Below the pieces are notes generated by a model, which saw only the letters and a program-made list of their open reading frames with translations, had not been told where the DNA came from and did not search any database. This document shows positions 56,572-64,000 of a DNA stretch of 64,000 bases, piece after piece. Both the position numbers and the translations under genes were made by a program. The stretch is from the NCBI RefSeq assembly GCF_005298175.1, contig NZ_SZYH01000002.1, forward strand, positions 62,001 through 126,000. The letters are read 5' to 3'. Within the stretch, counting starts at the first letter, position 1; the number at the start of each line of letters is the position of its first letter. This DNA comes from Marinobacter panjinensis. GTDB lineage: Bacteria; Pseudomonadota; Gammaproteobacteria; Pseudomonadales; Oleiphilaceae.

Positions 56572-57969
56572 ATGGCCAACCCGAATTTCAAACCGGTAAA
56601 CAGCGATCCCGAAACCAGCCGTATCAAGGTTCCGCCTCATTCTGTCGAGGCCGAACAGGCGGTTCTCGGTGGCCTGATGCTGGACAACCGCCGATTTGAT
56701 GAGGTCTCGGAAATGATTTCCGCGGTCGATTTCTATCGCCAGGACCACCGGCTTATCTTCGGCGCTGCAGAACGCCTTGCCAGTGAGAGCGAACCGCTGG
56801 ATGTGGTTACGCTGACGGAATTCCTCGAGCGTGCAGGCGATATTGAAGACGCTGGCGGGCTTTCCTACCTGGCAGAACTGGCAGAAAAAACCCCGGGCGC
56901 CGCCAACATCCGCGCCTACGCCGAGATTGTGCGCGAGCGTTCAATACTGCGGCAGCTGGTGCAGGTATCCGGGCAGATCTCGGATTCGGCCTTCAATCCC
57001 CTGGGGCGAAACAGCAACGAGATACTGGACGAAGCCGAGCGCAATGTCTTCCAGATTGCTGAATCCCGGGTTAAGGAAGGCACCGGCCCGCAGACCATCA
57101 ATCCGATTCTCACCAAGGCTCTCAGCCGTATCGAGGAGCTGTTTGAATCCGGCGAAACCACAACCGGCCTGACCACCGGGTTCAAGGATCTGGACGAGTG
57201 GACATCCGGTATGCAGCCGTCCGACCTGTTGATTGTGGCAGGGCGACCCTCCATGGGTAAGACCACCTTTGCCATGAACATCGTCGAGAACGCGCTGATC
57301 AGCACCAGCACGCCGATTCTGGTGTTCAGCATGGAGATGCCCGCAGATGCATTGGTGATGCGTATGCTGTCGTCCCTGGGACGGATCGACCAGAGCCGGA
57401 TCCGCAGTGGCAAGCTGGAAGAGGATGACTGGCCCAGGCTTACCTCGGCCGTCAGCCTGTTGAAGGACAAGCCGCTTTACATTGATGATACCCCTGGCCT
57501 GAGCCCGACGGAGATGCGCTCTCGCGCCCGCCGTATTGCCCGTGAGAACAACGGCCAGCTTGGCCTGATCATGGTGGATTACCTTCAGTTGATGCGGGTG
57601 CCGGGTAACACCGAGGGCCGTACCGCCGAGATTTCCGAAATTTCCCGGTCCCTTAAAGGCATCGCCAAAGAGCTCAGTTGCCCGGTGGTAGCGCTTTCCC
57701 AGCTCAACCGCAGCCTGGAGCAGCGGCCCAACAAGCGCCCGGTGAACTCGGACCTGCGGGAATCCGGTGCCATCGAGCAGGATGCGGACGTGATCATGTT
57801 CGTATACCGCGACGAAGTCTACAACGAAGACACGTCCGACAAGGGCATCGCCGAGATCATTATCGGCAAGCAGCGGAACGGCCCCATTGGCACCGTCCGC
57901 CTGGCCTTTATTGGCAAGTACACCAAATTCGAAGACCTGGCCCACGGCGATTACGGCGGGGATTATTGA
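56572..57969 (+). CDS. dnaB: DnaB: replicative DNA helicase
   Basis: This 465-residue helicase has the N-terminal domain (PPHSVEAEQAVLGGLMLDNR), a linker, and a RecA-like domain with Walker A AGRPSMGKTTF (about residue 229), Walker B LIMVDYLQLM and the SQLNRSLEQRPNKRP loop. No intein interrupts it. It overlaps the alr start by 1 nt (TGATG), as in Pseudomonas. Confidence 0.97.
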   Translation: MANPNFKPVNSDPETSRIKVPPHSVEAEQAVLGGLMLDNRRFDEVSEMISAVDFYRQDHRLIFGAAERLASESEPLDVVTLTEFLERAGDIEDAGGLSYLAELAEKTPGAANIRAYAEIVRERSILRQLVQVSGQISDSAFNPLGRNSNEILDEAERNVFQIAESRVKEGTGPQTINPILTKALSRIEELFESGETTTGLTTGFKDLDEWTSGMQPSDLLIVAGRPSMGKTTFAMNIVENALISTSTPILVFSMEMPADALVMRMLSSLGRIDQSRIRSGKLEEDDWPRLTSAVSLLKDKPLYIDDTPGLSPTEMRSRARRIARENNGQLGLIMVDYLQLMRVPGNTEGRTAEISEISRSLKGIAKELSCPVVALSQLNRSLEQRPNKRPVNSDLRESGAIEQDADVIMFVYRDEVYNEDTSDKGIAEIIIGKQRNGPIGTVRLAFIGKYTKFEDLAHGDYGGDY

Positions 57970-59066
57970 TGCCTCGGAAGACCGTTGCCCGCATTGATAC
58001 CGGGGCACTTCGCCATAACTATCGCCTTGCCTGCAGGCTGGCCAGCCCGGCCCGGGCGATGGCGGTCATCAAGGCTGATGGCTACGGCCATGGCATACGT
58101 GAAGTGGCACGGGCGCTGGCGGATGTGGCTCCGAAGTTTGCCGTTGCCAGCATTGAAGAGGCTCTGGCTATCCGGGAGGCGGGTGTTGATCACCCGGTGG
58201 TATTGCTGCAGGGCCCGCACAGTTTCGAGGATGTCGCCACCAGCGCCCGTGAAGGTTTCGAAATGGTGGTGCACAGCGACTACCAGCTGGACTGGCTGGA
58301 GCAGGCACCGGCCACGCCAAAATTCTGGCTCAAAGTGAATACCGGAATGAACCGCCTGGGGTTTGCATCTGCCGCTCTGGCGCAGGTGATGGCCCGCTTG
58401 AAGGACCACGGGGCAGGGGAGCAGGTTATAGGCTTCGTCACCCACTATGCCTGCGCGGATGACATTTCCAGTGGTTTCACCGACAAGCAGACCCGGGTCT
58501 TTGCCGAGGCCGTGGTTGACTGGCCAGCGCTGGAAAAAAGTGCCGGCAACTCCGCAGCCCACTTTCTTCCCGGCCAACCACTGTTTGACTGGAGTCGCCC
58601 CGGCATAATGCTGTATGGCGCTTCTCCGACGCTTGGAAAAACCGGCCCGGAACTGGGCCTTGAAGCGGTGATGACGCTGGAAGCCGAGTTGACGGCGGTT
58701 CGAACGCTCCAGCCCGGGGAATCCGTGGGTTATGGCTGCTCCTGGGCAGCGGAACAGGAAACAAGGATGGGAATTGTCGGGATTGGCTACGGTGATGGTT
58801 ACCCGCGCCATGCCGGCACGGATACGCCGGCCTGGGTGGCTGGTAGCCGGATACGTCTGATCGGTCGGGTGTCCATGGACATGCTGGCGGTAGATCTGAC
58901 CAACTCTCCGGCCGCCCGTCCAGGAGATACCGTCGAGCTGTGGGGGCGGCATGTGAGTGTCGATGAGGTGGCGCAACACGCCGGTACCATCGGCTACGAG
59001 CTACTTACAGGTATTACAGCCCGGGTGCCCAGGCTGTATGACAGTTCCGGCGATGGGCCAGTGTAA
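57969..59066 (+). CDS. alr: Alanine racemase
   Basis: This 365-residue PLP enzyme has Lys35 in AVIKADGYGHG (PLP Schiff base) and the catalytic Tyr274 in GIGYGDGYPRHAG. It makes D-alanine for the wall. It is translationally coupled to dnaB. The length and the WGRHVSVDEVA end are standard. Confidence 0.96.
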   Translation: MPRKTVARIDTGALRHNYRLACRLASPARAMAVIKADGYGHGIREVARALADVAPKFAVASIEEALAIREAGVDHPVVLLQGPHSFEDVATSAREGFEMVVHSDYQLDWLEQAPATPKFWLKVNTGMNRLGFASAALAQVMARLKDHGAGEQVIGFVTHYACADDISSGFTDKQTRVFAEAVVDWPALEKSAGNSAAHFLPGQPLFDWSRPGIMLYGASPTLGKTGPELGLEAVMTLEAELTAVRTLQPGESVGYGCSWAAEQETRMGIVGIGYGDGYPRHAGTDTPAWVAGSRIRLIGRVSMDMLAVDLTNSPAARPGDTVELWGRHVSVDEVAQHAGTIGYELLTGITARVPRLYDSSGDGPV

Positions 59067-59067
59067 A

Positions 59068-59427
59068 TCAGGAAGCAGCTTCCGGCTCGTGGATGATTTC
59101 CTCAATGAAATCGAGAATGGCCGCCAGGCTGCGGTCATCCAGTTTTTTCAGTACCTTGTGAACCACCATCTTGCTGCCTTTGAGCATGCTGCTGATGCCC
59201 ATCCTGGCCATGCCCATCAGCATGCTGCTGGCATTCAGCCGACGCAGGGGTTCCAGGAAGAAAAAGTCCAGACCGTTATCGGTCAGCTCGACAATCAGTT
59301 CAAACAGCTTGTCGATGGCTTCCTTGTCGGCTTTGCCCCGTTCGCGGAGTTCGCTGACAGTGTAAAGGGCGCGGGTGCGCAGCTCATCCGGTATGGGCGC
59401 GACGATATGGCTTTGTTGTTTCAGCAT
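59068..59427 (-). CDS. Small soluble protein of unknown function (119 aa)
   Basis: I do not recognise this protein with confidence. It is helical and Met-rich in the centre (NASSMLMGMARMGISSMLKG) with repeated Lys/Asp pairs after it (MVVHKVLKKLDDRSLAAILD). It has no signal peptide or membrane segment. The ATG at 59427 has AGGATCC upstream, which decides it over a start at 59481. It is convergent with alr, one nucleotide apart. Confidence 0.75.
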   Translation of the reverse strand: MLKQQSHIVAPIPDELRTRALYTVSELRERGKADKEAIDKLFELIVELTDNGLDFFFLEPLRRLNASSMLMGMARMGISSMLKGSKMVVHKVLKKLDDRSLAAILDFIEEIIHEPEAAS

Positions 59428-59631
59428 ATGGGATCCTGTTGTTGTATGCTCGTAAGGTATGCTCGGTTCTCCGATAAGCATTCTATGGGTTGGGGCACAG
59501 GTGCCATTGGCTTGAACGGTATCAGGTACCCGTCATATCAGTGATATCCCGGGTATGCGTTCCAACCGTCGGCTTGAACGATTACAGTATGGATAAAGAC
59601 AGTCGACCGAAACCGGAGGCAATGAGCGCCC

Positions 59632-60510
59632 GTGCACGTTCTTGTTGTTCATGATTATGGCCCGTTGGGGCGGGTTTTGCTGGAGCGCTTGAGAAAAACG
59701 TCGCTTCACGTCAGTCCGTTGCTGATCAGTGAGCTGGAAACGGCGGATCTCACAGCACTGGACGGCTGGATTCCCCAGGATACTGACCTGATTGTGAACG
59801 CGTTATGGCTGGCCAACCCGGAAATTGCCGAACAGGATCCAGAGGCTGCCCATAAGGTATCCTTTTCGCTGCCTGTTGCGTTGGCGGAGTATGCCCGCGA
59901 CCGGAACATGGCCCTGCTGCAGCTGTCGACCTGTTACGTGTTCGATGGCCGCAAGCAAAGCGCCTATATCGCTTCCAACCCTGGCCAGCCCAGCAATGAG
60001 CTGGGTAATTGGCAGTGGGAATGCGAGCAGGCAGTACGAACGCTTTTGCCCCGCCATATTATCCTGCGAACGGGCTGGAGCCTGGGGCGTTTTATCCGCA
60101 AGGTGCAGTCCGTGGCGGCGCGCTCTGATGTCATCAAGCTGCCTGGCAAGTGCCATGGTCAACCGGTGACCGTAAGCGATCTTTCCCGGGTGATGACCGC
60201 AATTATTCAGCAGATAGATTGTGGTGCCGAGGTATGGGGAACCTACCAGTATGCCGGTGCAGAGGATATCTCGCTCTATGAGCTGGGCCTGGCCATCACC
60301 GGGCTGAGTGGTATTCCCGATGGATTGCGGGTGGTGGATGAGATGCCGGCCTGGGCCGCTCTCGAGCCCGCCAATACCACGATGATCTGCACCAAGATCC
60401 GCAATACTTTTGGCGTCAAACAGCTGCCCTGGCGTTCCGGGCTGGCGGAAGAGCTGGAATTACTTTCGCTGAATGGGGACAGGGAACTGATTGACGAACC
60501 GGCGAGCTGA
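59632..60510 (+). CDS. RmlD-like NAD(P)-binding protein lacking the catalytic Tyr and Lys
   Basis: This 292-residue protein resembles dTDP-4-dehydrorhamnose reductase and the RmlD substrate-binding family over its whole length (LLQLSTCYVFDGRKQSAY is the ST-YVFDG region). The YxxxK motif is lost: against N-V-Y-G-K-T-K-L-A-G-E the sequence reads NELGNWQWECE, so Tyr is Leu124 and Lys is Gln128, and the Asp of STDYVFDG is Cys101. The N-terminal Gly-rich loop is also unusual (VHDYGPLGRVL). It is unlikely to be an active reductase. It starts with GTG at 59632; an upstream stop excludes an earlier start. No sugar genes lie beside it. Confidence 0.8.
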   Translation: MHVLVVHDYGPLGRVLLERLRKTSLHVSPLLISELETADLTALDGWIPQDTDLIVNALWLANPEIAEQDPEAAHKVSFSLPVALAEYARDRNMALLQLSTCYVFDGRKQSAYIASNPGQPSNELGNWQWECEQAVRTLLPRHIILRTGWSLGRFIRKVQSVAARSDVIKLPGKCHGQPVTVSDLSRVMTAIIQQIDCGAEVWGTYQYAGAEDISLYELGLAITGLSGIPDGLRVVDEMPAWAALEPANTTMICTKIRNTFGVKQLPWRSGLAEELELLSLNGDRELIDEPAS

Positions 60511-60545
60511 CGGCAGCCGGTTCGTGGTCAAGGCAGGCAGCGTCA

Positions 60546-61292
60546 TCAGGTGTTCTGACGCGAAAATTCCCGGGTGACTGTCTGCAGTGCTTCCACATCC
60601 AGCAGCTCTACCTCCCGCCCCCGGGCGCTGATAATGCCCTGATTCTGGAAACGGGTGAACACCCGGCTGACGGTTTCTACCGCCAGGCCCAGGAAATTGG
60701 CAATGTCGTTGCGTGCCATGGGCAGGCTGAAGTTGGTGCCGGACATGCGGCGGCGCTGGAACCGGCTGGACAACGACAGCAGCAGTGCCGCAATCCGCTC
60801 CTCTGCCGTATTCTTGCTCAGTAACATGGCTAACTGATGGCTGCCCTGAATTTCCTGGCTCATCAGGTGATACATGTGGTGCTGGAGATCCGGCAGGCTA
60901 CTGGTGAGCTCTTCCAGCTTCTCGATCGGGAACTCGCAGACACTGGTGCGCTCCAGGGCCCTGGCGGTGCAGGCGTAGTTCTTGCTGCCCATGCTGTCCA
61001 GGCCCACCAGTTCGCCGGGCATGAAGAACCCCGTTACCTGCTCCTCGCCATTCTCACTGATAATGGACGTCTTGACGGCCCCGCTCTTGACCGCAAAGCA
61101 GGACCGGAACGGTGTGCTCTGGTCAAAGATATGCTCGCCACGGTTGAAAATCCGGCCTTGCTGGACAATGTCTTCGAGCCGGTCAAGGTCATTTTCTTCC
61201 ACTGCCAGGGGAAGGCACAGGTTGCTCAGGCTGCACTGGTGACAGGATGCCTTGAGCGGGGAAACCTGGTGGAGTCTGATAGCTTGGACCAT
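60546..61292 (-). CDS. fnr: Anr/FNR-type oxygen-responsive transcriptional regulator
   Basis: This 248-residue CRP-family regulator has the four Fe-S cysteines of oxygen-sensing FNR: Cys17, Cys20 and Cys26 (SCHQCSLSNLC) and Cys108 (NYACTAR), with the E. coli FNR spacing in the first three. The sensory beta-roll, dimer helix and HTH (IANFLGLAVETVSRVFTRFQ, with ETVSR as in FNR) are intact. I chose the ATG at 61292 (MVQAIRLHQVS), which matches Pseudomonas Anr; an ATG at 61310 is possible. An FNR box lies 21 nt upstream, suggesting autoregulation. Confidence 0.93.
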   Translation of the reverse strand: MVQAIRLHQVSPLKASCHQCSLSNLCLPLAVEENDLDRLEDIVQQGRIFNRGEHIFDQSTPFRSCFAVKSGAVKTSIISENGEEQVTGFFMPGELVGLDSMGSKNYACTARALERTSVCEFPIEKLEELTSSLPDLQHHMYHLMSQEIQGSHQLAMLLSKNTAEERIAALLLSLSSRFQRRRMSGTNFSLPMARNDIANFLGLAVETVSRVFTRFQNQGIISARGREVELLDVEALQTVTREFSRQNT

Positions 61293-61312
61293 GGTAGATG
61301 AACCATCCATTA

Positions 61313-61326
61313 TTGATTCATGTCAA
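61313..61326 (-). promoter_or_regulatory. FNR/Anr box in the regulator's own leader
   Basis: TTGAT-TCAT-GTCAA (9 of 10 consensus positions) lies 21 nt before the start codon at 61292. Its closeness to the start suggests a repressing, self-limiting site rather than an activating one. Confidence 0.6.
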
Positions 61327-61412
61327 AACCGTACTCTAGTACGAACGGTCGGTTTTGCCAATGACTAATATCCTTGATTTTTTTAAGCATATATTGTTTG
61401 GGTATATGCTTG

Positions 61413-61448
61413 GCCGGCTCAGAATCCTTTGACAGTTTCTGAGCCGGC
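61413..61448 (-). terminator. Hairpin after fabB
   Basis: GCCGGCTCAGAA (61413-61424) pairs perfectly with TTCTGAGCCGGC (61437-61448), 12 bp with a 12-nt loop, just downstream of the fabB stop. No T-run follows on the minus strand, so termination is probable rather than certain. Confidence 0.55.
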
Positions 61449-61458
61449 GGGAGGTGCT

Positions 61459-62667
61459 TCAGACCTTCCGAAACACAAGGGACGCATTAGTGCCGCCGAA
61501 CCCAAAGCTGTTGGACATAACAGTGCCAAGCTCGGCTTCGGTGGAATCCGGTCCTACCACTGGCATGCCGGCAATGGTTTCATCCAGATGCTGCAGGTTT
61601 TTGGTGCCCGCGATGAACCCGTTCTGCAACATAATCAGGGAATAGATCGCTTCATGCACACCGGAAGCACCCAATGAATGTCCCGAGAGGGACTTGGTAG
61701 AGGATATCTGCGGTATTTTGTCGCCGAAGACACTGCGGACCGCTTTCATTTCGGCCACATCGCCTACGGGCGTACTGGTGCCATGTGCATTGATATAGTC
61801 TACCGGACCTTCCACCGTTGACAGTGCCTGCTGCATGCAACGCATGGCGCCTTCACCGGATGGAGCCACCATATCGTGGCCGTCGGATGTAGCACCGTAA
61901 CCCACCAGTTCGGCAATGATGGTTGCCCCGCGTTTGCGGGCATGTTCCAGTTCTTCCACCACAACCATGCCACCGCCACCGGCGATCACGAAGCCGTCAC
62001 GGCCGCTGTCGAACGGCCTGGAGGCAGTATCCGGCGCGTCGTTGTACTTGGTGGACAGGGCCCCCATGGCGTCGAAGAGCATGGTCAGGCTCCAGTCCTC
62101 TTCCTCCCCGCCACCGGCAAACACAATGTCCTGTTTGCCGGCCTGGATCTGTTCAGCGGCATGGCCGATACAGTGGGCACTGGTGGCACAGGCTGACGAC
62201 ATGGAATAGTTCACGCCGCGAATCTTGAAAGCCGTGGCCAGGCAGGCTGATACCGTGCTGGTCATGATCCTGGGCACCATATAGGGCCCGATACGCTTCA
62301 CGCCTTTCTCACGCATGATATCCACCGCTTCCACCTGGCTGGCACTGGACGCGCCGCCGGATCCGGCAATCAACCCGGTGCGGTCATTGGACACCATGTC
62401 GTCTGTCAGCCCGGAGGAGGCGATGGCCTGTTCCATGGCGAGGAAGCTGTACATTGCGGACTGACCCATGAACCGTCGGGTCTTGCGGTCGATGACCGTG
62501 GTGTCCACATCGATCGACCCCGCAATCTGGCTGCGGAAGCCCATGTCCCGATAGGTCTCGTTGAAGCGGATACCGGATTTACCGGTTTTTAGGCTTTCCA
62601 GCACCGCTTCGGTGGAGTTGCCCAGGCAGGAAACAATGCCCATGCCAGTGATTACAACCCGTCTCAT
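61459..62667 (-). CDS. fabB: FabB: beta-ketoacyl-ACP synthase I
   Basis: This 402-residue condensing enzyme has the catalytic Cys160 in [13 protein letters not shown] and the two His residues in [11 protein letters not shown] and [10 protein letters not shown]. FabB rather than FabF is indicated by the start [20 protein letters not shown] and by the overall pattern. It elongates unsaturated acyl chains with FabA, whose gene is not beside it here. The gene lies between the FNR-type regulator and the GTPase. Confidence 0.92.
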   Translation of the reverse strand: MRRVVITGMGIVSCLGNSTEAVLESLKTGKSGIRFNETYRDMGFRSQIAGSIDVDTTVIDRKTRRFMGQSAMYSFLAMEQAIASSGLTDDMVSNDRTGLIAGSGGASSASQVEAVDIMREKGVKRIGPYMVPRIMTSTVSACLATAFKIRGVNYSMSSACATSAHCIGHAAEQIQAGKQDIVFAGGGEEEDWSLTMLFDAMGALSTKYNDAPDTASRPFDSGRDGFVIAGGGGMVVVEELEHARKRGATIIAELVGYGATSDGHDMVAPSGEGAMRCMQQALSTVEGPVDYINAHGTSTPVGDVAEMKAVRSVFGDKIPQISSTKSLSGHSLGASGVHEAIYSLIMLQNGFIAGTKNLQHLDETIAGMPVVGPDSTEAELGTVMSNSFGFGGTNASLVFRKV

Positions 62668-62805
62668 ACCTTCCTCCTTTAAAAGGTCTGCTCCGAAAAC
62701 CGGGCGGATCCTTTTTGCGTCTGACTATAACTACCAGTCTAGGCGCTTTGGCGTTCGGACGGTATTTGACCTTGGTAAGGGAGGAACCAATGCCTGAAGG
62801 AGGCG

Positions 62806-63693
62806 TCAGGGTTTTTCATTTTTGGCCTGTTGGCGCTCGGCCTCTTCCCGGGTCTCTTTTTCCACCATCTCAGGTGTTTCCAGGGAAATGCGCCCCAGTT
62901 TGCCGGATCGGAATTCATTGAGCAGTATCTCAGACACCTTGTGCAGGTCCGGAACACCACCCCGACCAAGGAATCGTCGCTTCAATGCAATGCCGTCCAT
63001 CAGGGCCAGTCCGTCCTGTGGCCTTTCCTCAAATCCGTAGCGTGCCATCACCAGCCCCGGATAGGCTTCCAGCAGATAGTCCGCCTCGAACATCGCCACG
63101 TCCTCGAATTCGATGACTGCACTGCGGATGGCGCCACTGATGGCCAGGCGGTAGCCACAGGCTTCCGGTGACAGCTTTGGCCAGAGAAAACCGGGAGTGT
63201 CGTACAACAATATATTATCTGGCAGCTTGATGGCCTGCTGAGCCCGCGTCACGGCGGGTTCGTTACCGGTCTTGGCGGCAGGTCGGCCAGCAATGGTATT
63301 GATCAGCGTGGATTTGCCGACATTGGGAATGCCCAGAATCATCACCCGCAGGGCCCGCTTCTGACGGTCATGTCCCGGTGTCATTTCTCCCGCCAGGCGC
63401 AGGATATCAAGGGCTTCACCGCGCTGGTTATGGGTCATGGTGATGGCACGAACGCCCCGTTCCTTCTCCAGCCAGGTCAGCCATCGTTCGGTGATGTCCG
63501 GGTCGGCAAGGTCGCGTTTGTTGAGTACCTTTATCACCGGTGTATCGCCGCGCAGGGCAGGGACCAGTGGGTTTTCACTGCTGAAGGGCAGGCGTGCGTC
63601 CACGACCTCAATGATGAGATCCATCTGGGGCATTATCTTTTTGATTTCCTTGCGGGCCTTGTGCATATGCCCTGGAAACCAGTTAATGGCCAT
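62806..63693 (-). CDS. RbgA/YlqF-type circularly permuted GTPase
   Basis: This 295-residue GTPase has the G motifs in permuted order: NKRD (G4) first, then GIPNVGKSTLIN (G1) and DTPGF (G3). It begins NWFPGHMHKA, the RbgA/YlqF/YawG signature. The C-terminal RNA-binding helical domain ends in a charged tail (EKETREEAERQQAKNEKP). It probably helps assemble the large ribosomal subunit. It stands alone on the minus strand. Confidence 0.93.
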   Translation of the reverse strand: MAINWFPGHMHKARKEIKKIMPQMDLIIEVVDARLPFSSENPLVPALRGDTPVIKVLNKRDLADPDITERWLTWLEKERGVRAITMTHNQRGEALDILRLAGEMTPGHDRQKRALRVMILGIPNVGKSTLINTIAGRPAAKTGNEPAVTRAQQAIKLPDNILLYDTPGFLWPKLSPEACGYRLAISGAIRSAVIEFEDVAMFEADYLLEAYPGLVMARYGFEERPQDGLALMDGIALKRRFLGRGGVPDLHKVSEILLNEFRSGKLGRISLETPEMVEKETREEAERQQAKNEKP

Positions 63694-63912
63694 GTTTGTT
63701 ACTCCGGAAATGACTGAACGGCGCCATTATGGACGGGAATGACTAAATTTTCACATTTCTCTCAACCCGCCTGTGGCGGGAGTTGAGGGTTTCCTGGGTG
63801 TGAAGTGTGTACAAAAAGAGGGGGGTTCGGGATGAAATGCCCGGTTGTTTTGTTTTAGGGTGTAGGGCTCGAAAACCTGAAGCGACTCAATAATCGATTA
63901 GTGGAGATATCT

Positions 63913-64000
63913 ATGAAGCTCGTGAAACTGTTCGGAATTGCCCTGATTGCACTCGGGCTGTCTTCTCCGGCGATGGCCCAGCAATCTGGCGGGCAGCCGG
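63913..64000 (+). CDS. Start of a secreted protein, truncated by the window edge
   Basis: Only 29 codons are visible: a signal peptide with a hydrophobic core (LFGIALIALGLSS) and a cleavage site near AMA-QQ, followed by Ser/Gly/Gln. The ATG at 63913 follows GTGGAG. Nothing more can be said of its function. Confidence 0.75.
   Translation, partial: MKLVKLFGIALIALGLSSPAMAQQSGGQP

Noticed and set aside
57678..57968. Upstream in-frame extension of alr into dnaB
   Set aside because: It lies in the dnaB coding frame region; the ATG at 57969 overlapping the dnaB stop matches the family start.
61385..61411. AT-rich 9-bp palindrome AAGCATATA/TATATGCTT after fabB considered as a terminator
   Set aside because: On the minus strand the stem is followed by A rather than T, and on the plus strand the T-run comes before the stem.
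1..64000. CRISPR arrays, insertion sequences, prophage or integron signs
   Set aside because: I saw no regularly spaced repeats, transposase, integrase or phage genes, and gene order is continuous backbone.

Overview
The window is one continuous, gene-dense stretch of a high-GC gammaproteobacterial chromosome. I place it with the marine Marinobacter-type bacteria. The evidence is the Pseudomonas-like gene order (rsfS-rlmH-mrdA-mrdB-mltB-rlpA-dacA-ybeD-lipB; rnr-rlmB-rpsF-rpsR-membrane protein-rplI-dnaB-alr; mpl-ubiX), a PPi-type phosphofructokinase and an Anr/FNR regulator. The genus is an inference from gene content and protein style, not a database match. I found no insertion sequences, prophage or CRISPR array, so this looks like backbone chromosome with one catabolic block.

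1-18.1 kb is an aromatic-acid block. An aromatic aminotransferase (cut by the window edge) overlaps a fused indolepyruvate:ferredoxin oxidoreductase, and an Lrp/AsnC regulator is divergent from it. Next to them is a phenylacetate pathway cluster on the minus strand in two transcription units, paaG-H-I-J-K and paaA-B-C-D-E-Z, with paaY divergent from paaG. Together these genes can carry phenylalanine through phenylpyruvate to phenylacetyl-CoA and on to acetyl-CoA and succinyl-CoA. No paaF and no paaX/paaR-type regulator gene is present in the window. A haloalkane-dehalogenase-family protein whose nucleophile position is Asn instead of Asp closes the block.

18-27.7 kb holds an unrecognised small gene, an AI-2E/PerM membrane protein, a peptidoglycan-binding secreted protein, ilvD, a cNMP/HDOD signalling protein, a Lon N-domain protein, and a translationally coupled trio of two degenerate membrane GGDEF proteins followed by a DedA-PAP2 fusion.

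27.8-37.8 kb is the proA-nadD block followed by the rod-shape and cell-wall cluster, ending in lipB. 37.8-50.3 kb holds a canonical membrane diguanylate cyclase, an ABC1 kinase, a YqaA-type membrane protein, a chemoreceptor, a glutaredoxin, PPi-phosphofructokinase, mpl-ubiX, a long-chain-type acyl-CoA dehydrogenase and a large lipoprotein. 50.4-59.1 kb holds tRNA-Leu(CAG) and the rnr/rlmB/ribosomal protein/dnaB/alr block. 59-64 kb holds a small unknown protein, an RmlD-like protein lacking the catalytic Tyr and Lys, an Anr/FNR regulator with an FNR box in its own leader, fabB, an RbgA-type GTPase and the start of a secreted protein.

The observations I rate highest are the Asn-nucleophile dehalogenase homologue, the GGDEF-GGDEF-DedA/PAP2 operon, the degenerate RmlD next to Anr, the direct phenylpyruvate-to-phenylacetyl-CoA route beside the Paa genes, and repeated GAATCAG and FNR-like sites in the paaG-paaY control region.
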